A stretch of DNA of 45,081 bases from Auriscalpium vulgare (Eukaryota > Basidiomycota > Agaricomycetes > Russulales > Auriscalpiaceae), in the NCBI GenBank assembly GCA_019915015.1, contig JAHBBC010000077.1:1-45081 (forward strand), in the 5' to 3' direction. The position numbers were made by a program, and so were the translations under genes. This document shows positions 32,386 to 41,760 of this stretch, piece after piece (position 1 is the first letter of the stretch; each line of letters starts with the position of its first letter). The notes beneath the pieces are model-generated. The model was given only the letters and a program-made list of their open reading frames with translations. It searched no databases and was not told the origin of the DNA.

Positions 32386-34443
32386 ATGTCTGCCTCAGAA
32401 TCAACCCCCCTGCTCCCTAATGGCACGCCCAAACCCTCCCCCCTCCACCGTCTAGTCGCCTTCGTCAAGGCAGACGGCGAGCCAGGCTGGATTGCATCCT
32501 ACAAGTGGTTCTTGTTCTCCTGGGTCAACCTGCTGCTCGTGCTCGTCCCCCTCGCATTCGCCGCGCACTTCGGCCACTGGGACGCCGCCCTCCGCTTCTC
32601 GTTCAGCTTCCTCGCCATTGTGCCCCTCGCAAAGGTACTTACTTGCCCCCACACATCAGGCGCATGGGCCCACCTCACCGCGATGACCTCATAGCTGCTG
32701 GGAGATGCCACAGAGCAGATGTCCCTCTCTCTCGGACAAACCCTCGCCGGTTTGCTCAACGCAACTTTCGGCAACGCCGTCGAGATCATCGTCGGCGTGT
32801 CCGCCCTCCTCCAGGGGCAAATCCGCATTGTTCAAACATCGGTCAGTGCCTCCCCGCGCCTCCCCGAAGCCTGGCTTACCCTATTCAGATGCTCGGCTCT
32901 ATTCTTTCCAACCTCTTGCTGGTCCTGGGATGCTCTTTCCTTGCAGGTAGGCTATCGGTCATCGTACACGCCGCAAGTATCTGACCAGTTGGATACAGCG
33001 GTATCAAGTTCAGCGAAAGCGAATTCCAGGTCACCGCAGCCCAAACGTACGTCATCCCGCCCCCTTGGCCCATTTCACCCGCTGACCGCGTTCCCCGCAC
33101 AGGAATGCTTCTGTACGCTACCGTAGCCGTTCACAAATTTCTGATCTGACCTCCGCATCTTTGATATAGCTCATGACGCTCGCTTGCATCAGTGAGTTGT
33201 GTTCCAAGTCCGCCTCGCAAATCACTGACAGTGCAATACAGCTCTGGTCATCCCAGCCGCCTATCACAGCGCGCGGGCCTCACCGGCCAGCCCCGTTCAC
33301 ATCCCCGGCGTCGGCGTTCTCTCAGTCGTCAAAGACCCGCGCCTCGCCGACATGGACGAACAGGGCCAGAGCGGCCTGCTCATCATCTCGCGCGGCACCG
33401 CCATCCTCCTTCTGGGCGTGTACATCGCCTATCTGTTCTTTCAGGTAGGCTCGCCGCCTGTCAGGTGCCCGGTATAATTTATTGAACGTCTAATAGTTGA
33501 AGACGCATGCCGCCCTTTTCATCCCGAAGTCTCCGGAAGCGCCCATTGTCACTACAGATGTGGAAGCTCAGCCGCCCTCAGAAGAGGAACCGGAAGAGGT
33601 AGCGGAAATGAGTGTTGCCGCAGCTGCAGCCGCGTTAGTCACACCATTAATGTATTCGGAGCTCACGCTCATCCAGGCCTTTCTTGCACAGTCTGCTCGG
33701 TGTTACCATCATGACATCTTTCGTCGCCGATATCCGTAAGCCCCTCCTTACGGTCTGTGTAAATCTATGTGACTGAGTTGCTCCTGCAGTCGTTTCGTCA
33801 ATTGAAGAGACAGCAACTAGGTATGACATCCCAAAGGCCTTCATTGGTCTCATTCTTCTTCCCCTCGTCGTACGTGATTTTCAGCAAGGCTGGCATTGTG
33901 GTGGCAACTGACCGGGACCTGTGATGGTGCAGGCAAATGCTGCTGAGCACGTCACCTCGGTGTGGATGGCCATGAAGAACAAGATGGAGCTTACCATCGG
34001 CATCTCCGTCGGCAGCTCAATCGTCAGTGCGCCTGCCACGCTGCTTACAATGATAACTGACTATTGCCCACAGCAAATCGCCACATTTGTTGTCCCCCTC
34101 CTTGTCATCATTGGTTGGATGTGAGTATCAGTGCGCAGCTCTCACTCAAGACACATCTGATCAGAACCTCATTTAGTTCCGGACATGAGCTCACGCTGTT
34201 CTTCGACAACTTCGAGACTGTCGCTTTCTTCGTCTCCGTCCTGCTTGTCAACCTGCTCATCCAGTACGTCAAGGTTTGTGATTTGCAAGGGTAATAACTA
34301 ACCTCAATGCAGGGATGGCAAGTCGAACTACATGGAAGGCCTCATGCTTGTCACATTATACCTTGTCATCGCCCTTGCTTGTAAGTCCTGTTACCTTTTT
34401 TGCCGCACAGCTCCTGATTTCGTGAACAGTCTGGGTATCGTAA
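32386..34443 (+). CDS. vacuolar Ca2+/H+ exchanger (CAX/VCX1 family)
   Basis: Proton-driven calcium antiporter of the vacuole membrane. Fifteen exons give 441 aa: 32386-32634, 32695-32841, 32889-32946, 32989-33046, 33103-33112, 33170-33191, 33242-33444, 33497-33633, 33692-33735, 33790-33869, 33933-34022, 34074-34120, 34165-34263, 34313-34380, 34430-34443. Both cation-selecting repeats are present: GNAVEIIVGVSALLQGQI (about residues 107-125) and ANAAEHVTSVWMAMKNK, with the acidic Glu of each. Eleven or so hydrophobic helices and an acidic loop between the halves (EEEPEEVAEM) fit the family. Exon 5 is only 10 nt (codes T-N-A-S) and the last coding exon 14 nt. The promoter is probably the 100 nt after the phosphatase stop. 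Confidence 0.9.
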
Positions 34444-34995
34444 TGCCTCTTTCTGTAGCCCCCGAAAAGGCCTCACGACCGAGCCGATACCCTGCGCTTG
34501 CAAGCGCGTCTGCTGTATTCATACTCCTTTTCTTTTGTTAGGATTGCTATGACAGGTCTTCCATGCGACACCTTCCTGCCTCATCTTCCGGCTGACTCCA
34601 CTTTACGCGACCTCGAATCATTTCTCCCCGGATTGGCCGTCCTCTCCTAACCCCGGCCATCACTAATACATGTGGCATCTCTTCTCTTGACACAATTCTT
34701 CAGGGTGCTAGAGAGGACCGCCTGTGGCAGGTCCTGTCTAGTTGTCTGAAGAACTCTGGCAACCTCTGACCGGAAACACGCGGGCTCGAATGGGTAGATG
34801 TTTTGCCGTGATTTGTATATATATGCTTCATTTTGATAGTCAGATAATAAAGTTGTCATTCTGCTGGAAGTAGGGTGTGGATGTCTGGAGCTACAGGTTG
34901 GCTATAACAGCATGAAAGAAATGGTGAGAATAGCAGAGTGTGATGGTCTGTGAAAAACACTACTATCATGGGACAAGGAAAGAATCCCTCGACAT
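34444..34995. other. 3' UTR spacer between convergent genes
   Basis: 550 nt between the exchanger (plus) and the Gtr1 GTPase (minus). It contains AATAAAG near 34845, a possible plus-strand polyadenylation signal. No gene was seen. Confidence 0.5.
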
Positions 34996-36270
34996 TCACG
35001 ACCCGACGGAGTCGCTCTGCAGCTCCTCGAACTTCTGACGTGCAAGGCGTATGTTGATCTTCAACGCCGCAGTTTCTGCCCGCAGCTCGTCAGCGCACCG
35101 CGTGACGGGACATAAAAAGGAAAGCGCGCACCTATTGTCGGGTCGTGCACAATGATCAGCACGTACGTATTCTTCGTCATCTCGTCGAGCACCGCCGTGA
35201 ACTCCGGCAGCTCCATCTCGAGCGCGTAGAACTCCTCGCGCACGCGCGAGCACGAGTGTTTCAGCGCCTTGACGAGCTCCGACGTACGCTCGTAGCGCGT
35301 CGCGTTTAGCTTGTGCGCATCCCCGCCCTCGGCGCCCGGAATGACAGTGCCCGACAGCGAAGACGGCGGCGAGGAAATGCCGTTGCTGGTCGCGAGAGCG
35401 GTGGAACCAGTGGGTGTGGAGGAGCCGCTTGTGATGGCGCGCGGGGGAGGGAGCGGCGACTCTGCTTGCACAGGGTTGGATGTCGCGATGACGAGGAAGG
35501 TGGTGCGCTCGAAGAGGATGACTTCCGTGGCGCTGCACGCCTCTGCGAAAGTCGTGAGGTGCTTGCTGAGGATGGTTGCATTGGGAATGATGGTGTGCAC
35601 GATGCGCGACCATGCCTGTCGTCCTGTCAGCCACGCCGCTGCGCAAGTCGCCAGCGACGAGCACGCACCTTGTACAGGCTTTCATCGTAGATGCTCGTCC
35701 CGAACACCGTCACGCCGACCTCGCCGCTCTCGTGCTGCAGCTCGCGCCGCTTCTTCTCCAGTTGCGCGCCCTTGTCGCCCGCCACCAGATCCATCTTGTG
35801 CACGAGGAGGAAGACATTCGCGGTGGGGCTAAACTTGCGCAGCGAGTCGATGCAGTCGCGGTAGTACGACAGGTCCTTCGACATGTCGCGGCTCTCGACC
35901 TCGAACACGTAGATCAGCACGCCGACGTGCTGGAAGATCGTGGAGCGCTGCGTGGAGAGGTACGAGTCCATGAAGGAGTCCTGCCCGCCGCAGTCCCAGA
36001 GGTTGAGGATGAGGTCGCCGAGGAAGCGAACGTGGTTCTGCTCGACGTCGATGGTCGCGCCGAGGCGAGAGGTCAGCGAGGCGGGGTTGTTCGAGCTATG
36101 TGCAGGTCAGACAGGGAGCTGATGCAGACATGCTGGGGGCGCGCACAAGATGAGTGAGCGCATCGACGTCTTCCCGCTTCCCGACGCCCCCATGAGGAGG
36201 ACCTGCGAGAGGTCCCTGCGGTCAGAGACAGGCTTGCAGTTGAGGATGTAAAACGTACCTTCTTCTTCAT
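34996..36270 (-). CDS. gtr1: Rag-type GTPase, Gtr1/RagA
   Basis: Small GTPase that with Gtr2 signals amino-acid sufficiency to TORC1 on the vacuole. Five exons (36270-36259, 36202-36147, 36095-35669, 35615-35132, 35075-34996) give 352 aa. The first exon codes only MKKK. G-box motifs: P-loop GASGSGKTS, switch I region ATIDVEQNHVRF, G3 WDCGGQD, G4 HKMDL. The C-terminal roadblock-like dimerisation half follows (AWSRIVHTIIPN, TTFLVIATSN) with a Ser/Pro-rich loop (about 230-270) longer than in yeast. It ends in a helix KINIRLARQKFEELQ. The WDCGGQ form and length fit Gtr1/RagA rather than Gtr2. Confidence 0.92.
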
Positions 36271-36625
36271 TCTACGTCAAAGGCGAGGCTGGAGCAAGGT
36301 TCCCGCGGAATACAGCAAATGCTGGAGGGAGCAACAAATGCGTCCGCCGGCAGTGACTATGTAGGGTGTTCGGCGGCCCTGTAGTGAACAAGGCTCCACG
36401 GTTTGCTGCGTACTGGCGTACTGGCGTAGACGAGAGTCAAGGGCACGAAAGGGAATTATGCGCAGAGGAAGTGTTGCTGCCCAACATGACCGCGCGTTGG
36501 CAAGCGCAGTACAGGCTATAGCGCGGCTGCAAACACAAAGTACTGGGAACTCCCTGTATCCACCAAGTTCGACATTGTACATTTCTCTCTGACTTCACGA
36601 TACATGCGCCAGCTGTAGTCGCCGC
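36271..36625. other. promoter of the Gtr1 gene and 3' end of lumazine synthase
   Basis: 355 nt between two minus-strand genes. A 101-codon frame on the same strand (36277-36582) has no motif. No clear TATA box. Confidence 0.5.
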
Positions 36626-37315
36626 CTAGAATTTCCCTTCGCCCCACCGCCTTGCATGAGACGCCATCTCCACCGCAGCGGCGCCCCAGTCCTCTCCGTG
36701 ATTATGCCCCTTGTCTGGGCCGCGACCCAGCCCCGATCTCTCCAGCGCCTGGTCCTCCGTGAGCGCAGTCAGCACGCCAAAGATGACCGGCACGCCCGTG
36801 TCCAGCTGCACACGCATCAGCGCGTGGGACACGCTGTCGCAGATGTACTCGAAGTGCATCGTCGAGCCCTTGATGAGCACGCCGATGGCGATGACCGCGT
36901 CAAACGGCTGGCTGGGCATCGTGCTGACCACCGGCGCAGGGGTGCCCGAGCGCGAAGTCCCGAGGGGTGAGGATATCCCGAGCCCGCCGAGCAGGTCTGT
37001 CGCCGTCGCGCCGGCCTGGACATGCGAGCCTGCGATCACTCTGACAGAAAGACATGCGCATGATGAGGACCAAGTAGATGTCAGCACTGGAGACACGCAC
37101 CGTTGGACCGCCAGGGGCAGCTCGAAACTCCCGGGGACGGACTGGATGACGATGTTATGGTCTTTGACGCCATTCTCCTTGAGCTTGGCGAGAGTGCCGG
37201 CGAGGAGCGAGTCGATGACGACCTTGTTCCAGCGGGCATGAACGACTGCAATGCGGAGGCCTGAGCCGTCAAAGCGTTGGGTGAAGTCTGGGTGTTGCTT
37301 GATATGTTCTGCCAT
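36626..37315 (-). CDS. rib4: 6,7-dimethyl-8-ribityllumazine synthase
   Basis: Penultimate step of riboflavin synthesis: joins 5-amino-6-ribitylaminouracil with dihydroxybutanone phosphate. Two exons (37315-37101, 37040-36626; 60-nt intron) give 209 aa. Substrate-binding and catalytic segments are present: VVHARWN, VPGSFELP, AIGVLIKGSTMHFEYI with the catalytic His, and PVIFGVLT. Between the PGSFELP part and AIGVLIKG is a Gly/Ser/Pro loop (GGLGISSPLGTSRSGTPAP) that makes the protein longer than the ~165-aa usual size. The ATG at 37315 was chosen for MAEHIKQHPD over an upstream in-frame ATG at 37414. Its start is 103 nt from that of the SRP40-like gene, read the other way. Confidence 0.93.
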   Translation of the reverse strand: MAEHIKQHPDFTQRFDGSGLRIAVVHARWNKVVIDSLLAGTLAKLKENGVKDHNIVIQSVPGSFELPLAVQRCVSPVLTSTWSSSCACLSVRVIAGSHVQAGATATDLLGGLGISSPLGTSRSGTPAPVVSTMPSQPFDAVIAIGVLIKGSTMHFEYICDSVSHALMRVQLDTGVPVIFGVLTALTEDQALERSGLGRGPDKGHNHGEDWGAAAVEMASHARRWGEGKF

Positions 37316-37418
37316 GGCGGCTTGTCGTGCGCAGGCGTTTGGCGCTGTTTGGGCGTTTCTTTGTCCAAAAACGCGCGGGTGGCGGCTCACCTTGTCTCTT
37401 TCTCTAATCCTCAAAAGT
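37316..37418. promoter_or_regulatory. shared divergent promoter
   Basis: Only 103 nt separate the ATG of lumazine synthase (minus) from the ATG of the nucleolar protein gene (plus). The segment ends in a CT-rich TTGTCTCTTTCTCTAATCC leader on the plus side. Both genes must be driven from this stretch. Confidence 0.6.
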
Positions 37419-39114
37419 ATGTCGGATGGCTCGGAGGAGACGGGGCTGAGTCTTGCGGGTCAGTGCACAGTCTCTCCTACCGCGGCCCAGTCTGACCAGC
37501 CCTCTAGCCACCTATACATTGATCTACTCGTTCCTGAAGCAGCGGGCGCACACAAAAGCTGCCGACGCGCTCAGAAAGGCCGTCAAGGATGTCATCGTAC
37601 TCAAAGACGACGTTCAGCCCGACGGACCCGCATTAGAGACAATTTTGAAGGAGTGGAAAGAATTTAGAGCAGTCGCAGACATTACGTGCGTCGCCCCAAG
37701 TCTCGCGCTCGAATAATTTGAACTGAAGCTGCCTCTCAGAGATGATTCTAGTTCAGACGACGGTGATTAGACTGCCTAATGCTCAGGGCGTGTCACTCAT
37801 GACAGTGCAGACTCGTCTGACGACTCGTCGGATTCCGACTCGGATGACAAGGAAGCAAAGACATCTAAAGACAGTACGTCGTAGCAGCTGGCACTCATTT
37901 GACAGAAGACTGACAAACAACAAAGCACTTCCAGGCTCGAAACCCACCGATGACAGCGACGACGACGAAACCTCGTCTGGTGAGTGGCGCTTTGTTCCAT
38001 GGGTGAGACATACGATACGAGTCCAGACAGATGATGACTCCAGCGACGAAGAGGATGAAGAGGATGCCAAGATCAGCGCGCAAAAAGCCAAGCCATCCCC
38101 TGCCCCGAAGCCTGTGAACCTGGTGCGAGTGCCGTCGGGCAGGGATTCAAGCAAGACCCTCTCCTCTGCCGACGAAGACAGCGATGACTCTTCATCGGAC
38201 GACTCATCTTCAAGTTCTGAAGATGCAAGTGTACTCAAGAAGAAGAAAATTGTTGTGGCTTCGAAAAAGGCTGCTACGTCGTCGTCGTCATCGTCATCGT
38301 CTGATGATTCTAGTTCGAACGAGTCCAAGCCAGCGCCCAAACCGGCGTCCATGCCGAAGAAAAAGCCAGCTGTTGCTGCGAAGGAGGAGTCCTCTTCCGA
38401 GGACTCAAGCTCTGAGGACTCAAGCTCCGACGAAGAGGACGAGCTTGAAACAGCGGTTGTTAAGAAGGATGCCGCATCTTCGAGCTCTAGCTCTTCTTCG
38501 GAAGACTCTTCCGATGAGGACGAACTGGAGGAAGATACCTCCAGGCCTGCGTCTAAGCCGACGCCGTCTGTAGACAAGGCCAAGGCCTCAACTTCTCTTG
38601 ACCCAGAGGAGACCAAAGCCGTCAAGAAGCGACGCACTGGGGAGAACGGCTCGTCCGTCGTGACTGCCACTGCCACGCCCGAACCCTCACGAGCGACCGA
38701 ATCTCAAGGTAGCGCATTTCAGAGCAAAGGAGGCAAGGGCAAGCCACCACGAAAATCAAACACTCCATTCCAGAGAGTCAATGCTGAACAAACACAAATT
38801 GACCACGATGAGCTGAAGGACAACAGCTTCGAGTCCCGGGTAAGTCATCGGTGTCGTCTGCTGTGTGTATCCTCATGAGCTCATCCTGCTTCAGAGAGCT
38901 GGTGCAGGCGACTACGGCGAGCGAGCAAGCCGCGACCTCATCGTCACTCGTGGTGACGGTTTCCGCAAGGAAAAGAACAAAAAGAAGAGGGGGTCCTACA
39001 AGGGAGGAGAGATCACGGTGAGTGACTGATCATTCCATACGACGGGTCTATCTAATGGTATATTGAATTGTCCATCGTTAGATGCAAAGCCATAGCTTTA
39101 GGTTTCCTGACTGA
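37419..39114 (+). CDS. SRP40/Nopp140-like nucleolar chaperone
   Basis: Acidic-serine nucleolar phosphoprotein acting with snoRNPs and RNA polymerase I. Eight exons (37419-37458, 37508-37685, 37740-37762, 37811-37873, 37935-37979, 38031-38839, 38895-39017, 39082-39114) give 437 aa. An N-terminal LisH helix pair (TYTLIYSFLKQRAHTKAADA, residues 15-34) is followed by alternating basic and Ser/Asp/Glu-rich blocks (SSSSEDSSDEDELEE), substrates for CK2. The conserved SRP40 C-terminal domain closes the protein: PFQRVNAEQTQ, LKDNSFESR, GDYGERASRDL, FRKEKNKKKRGSY, and QSHSFRF. Exon 3 is 23 nt. Intron 1 was set to 37459-37507 because it alone links the start to the LisH frame. Confidence 0.9.
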
Positions 39115-39210
39115 GAGCAATGAATACTATGCGCATAGAGCATTCATTTTACCAGCACACATGTCTTGATGCATCGTCCAGATCCGAAATTGCAACATCA
39201 CTGTTAGAAC
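39115..39210. terminator. shared 3' spacer of convergent genes
   Basis: 96 nt between the stops of the SRP40-like gene and the TilS-like gene; it must hold both transcript ends, which probably overlap. Confidence 0.4.
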
Positions 39211-41132
39211 TCATACCTCGTCGAGGGTACGTATGAAATCTATCGAAACACCCTCCTCCCATAGAGGTTCTTCTGTCGGCGTATTCTTACAGCGCACCAC
39301 CTCCTTTGCGGCCTCGAATCGCTGATACCACACCATCTCTGGCATGGCAATCCGTGCGAGGACGGCGTCCTCCTGTCTAGCGCGCTGCCAAACGACTTTC
39401 GGCCAAAACCACTTCGCTTCGGCAACGACGACGACTCGTCCCGTGCCTCCAAGCAGCGACTTTGCAACCTCGCCCGGCATGGAGGGAGGTCGGAAAGTTA
39501 ACAGGAAGCGGTTGTCATACATCACCTCGACCTTCGCGCCAGGCGTCTGCGTATTACGCAGCCCCTCCCGGAGGATATCCGTGATGTCGAGTTCTGTCGC
39601 TGTGGGCAGCAGCTTTTCGGGCCGCGCGCGGGACGCAATCCACCCAAAGCGTTCGCCAGGTCTTGGCGCCAGACGCTTCAAGCGGCCGTCTGCGCAGATG
39701 CGCACAGGCGTCCACAGCACTCGCGCGCCTGCCTCGAATGCTGCACGGTCCGGAGACGATGGGTCGGAACTCCAGAGGCGCTCGATGATTCTCTGGAGGC
39801 TCGCCACGCGACGGCCAGCTTGAGAGGCTACGGAGCCCCACGGGGAAGGGGAGATGTACCGCAATATCCGCAGAACCATCGTCATGCGGACCATGGGGTC
39901 GTTGACCGCGCTGAGCTTGTCCGTAGCAAGGAGAAATGTTGAGGGGGGAGATTGGACGGAGTGTCTAGAAAGGGCCACCGTGGCTACGATGGACAGGTTA
40001 GCTGGGAGGTGACTACGGAGATCGTGATATGATGCAGTACCGTTGTTCTCTACGTCGTCGAGGCGTTGTGCGGCCCAGGTCACGGCTCCCCTCAGCTCCT
40101 CGGGACTGCTAGTAATATCCAATGGAATTGGCATATCTAGGCTGTCAGCCGACTTCTTCATCTCTGCGAACTGAGCGGCTACAGCCGATGGCCATGCACG
40201 CAATTCATCCTGAACACCAGCGTGAAACAGTGAACGTCGAGCGGGGTACGATGATATACTCACGAGAGGCATTTTCGACGCATCAGGGCGCGCGAGTAGA
40301 TGTCGAATAGCATTGCGCACCGTCAAGTCCGGGTCAAAGTTGCTCTTGTCCGTCACATACTCGAGCTGATTCTCTGCGCACGTCGCTAGGATCCTGTCCT
40401 AGCACATAAGCCTCCCAACACGCTCAACATCCACGCGCGCGCAACGAACACTCACCTTACTCACGCGCAGCAGCGGCCGCACAATCCACCTCTTCATGCC
40501 CTCGTGCCCAAATGAGCCCAACCCGCCCTCCTCCGCGCCAAACCCCATCCCCCACCGCCGGATCGGGCGCATCCCTGCGAGCCCCAGCTCCGTGCTCCCG
40601 CGTGTCAGCCGCATGAGCGCCGTCTCGACCTGGTCGTCCGCGTGGTGCCCGAACGCGACGACGCTCGCGCCGACGTCCGTCATCTCGTCGAACAGCGCCC
40701 GGTACCGCGCGGCGCGCGCAACGCCCTCCACAGCGTCCCCGGCCGCAGGGCGCGGTGGGAAAGGCGGGTTTGCCCATGCAATGCGGTGCTCGTGCGTGTG
40801 CACGCCGATGGCCTTGGCTATGCCGCGCGCGCGCTTGGACATGTCGTTGGAGGAGGATTGCAGACCGTGATTGACGTTGATGGCTATCATCGCTCGAGGG
40901 AGAATCCTTTTGTGCTGTTCTCGCGAAGAGATCACCCGCTGCAGCAGGAAAAGGAGGCACGTCGAGTCTGCACCGCCGGAGAACGCGACAGCTACGAGGA
41001 AGCTTGAGGTTGATGCATACGGGACGTGCGGGAATTGTGCTCACCCAGTCGAGATGGCCAGCCCCCAGGGGGTCTACATCGCGACAACATGGTCACGAAC
41101 TCGCTATCAGTGATCGCAGCGACAGACGCCAT
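39211..41132 (-). CDS. tRNA(Ile)-lysidine synthase family protein (TilS-like)
   Basis: N-type ATP pyrophosphatase. Four exons (41132-41045, 40991-40456, 40398-40264, 40209-39211) give 585 aa. The PP-loop FSGGADST is at about residue 34 and was only found after splicing the 53-nt first intron. It is followed by VNHGLQSSS, the GHHADDQVET motif and RGSTELGLAGMRP, all typical of TilS; then DKSNFDPDLTVRNAIRH. In bacteria and organelles the enzyme turns the wobble C of tRNA-Ile(CAU) into lysidine. A nuclear fungal copy probably serves mitochondria, although no clear presequence is seen (start MASVAAITDSEF). The C-terminal 330 aa are fungal-specific and much longer than the bacterial domain. Confidence 0.85.
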
Positions 41133-41760
41133 CCCGGGCCAAAGGCAAGTGAAACCCAGGTTTGAAGTGTGCAGTGACGACGCGGGCTGGCAGACGTGCG
41201 ACGCGACGCGACGAATACATCCGCGCGCCAATATGTATGTATTAAAAGAAGTTCTTACGTGCCGGGCTTGGTTACCAACTACTTAACACAGGCTCAACGG
41301 GCTCTCGAAAAGATGATCATAAATATCTGGTTCAATATTCCGAGCAATAAATAAGGCTCCTAACAAGTAGTGGCGTACTAGTACGACGGTAGTGCAGTCA
41401 GAACAAGTACAAGCTAGCGAACAAGCGATGGTCCACGTCCGTTCACTGTCCCTTGTCCGTATTGCATTGGTTGGAGTGGATGTTGTGAGTACAGCTAGTG
41501 TATGAGAGATCGCAGACGACAAAAAGAAAAATTCGCAACTGGCATAACGAAGACGGAGCAAAGCACCAGCTAATTAGTGCAGCGAGTACACAAGGACGAC
41601 ATCGAAGGGAAGGGATGAGATGAGCATGCTAAACGTACAAGATGAAACCAAACTTCGCATTAGAATTCGGGGCGTTGAGTCGTGAGACGGCGTCTATTGT
41701 GTATTCAAGCGAGCGAGAGCGAACGTTCTGTTGACAGAGCATGTGTCCTTCCGGACTTGT
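41133..41760. other. promoter of the TilS-like gene and 3' UTR of the YTH gene
   Basis: 630 nt with no open frame that carries a motif. The part near 41133-41280 is the likely promoter (minus strand); the part near 41580-41760 should be the 3' UTR of the YTH gene. Confidence 0.5.

Noticed and set aside
37783..38676. 297-codon minus-strand frame
   Set aside because: Antisense shadow of the Ser/Asp-rich SRP40-like exon.
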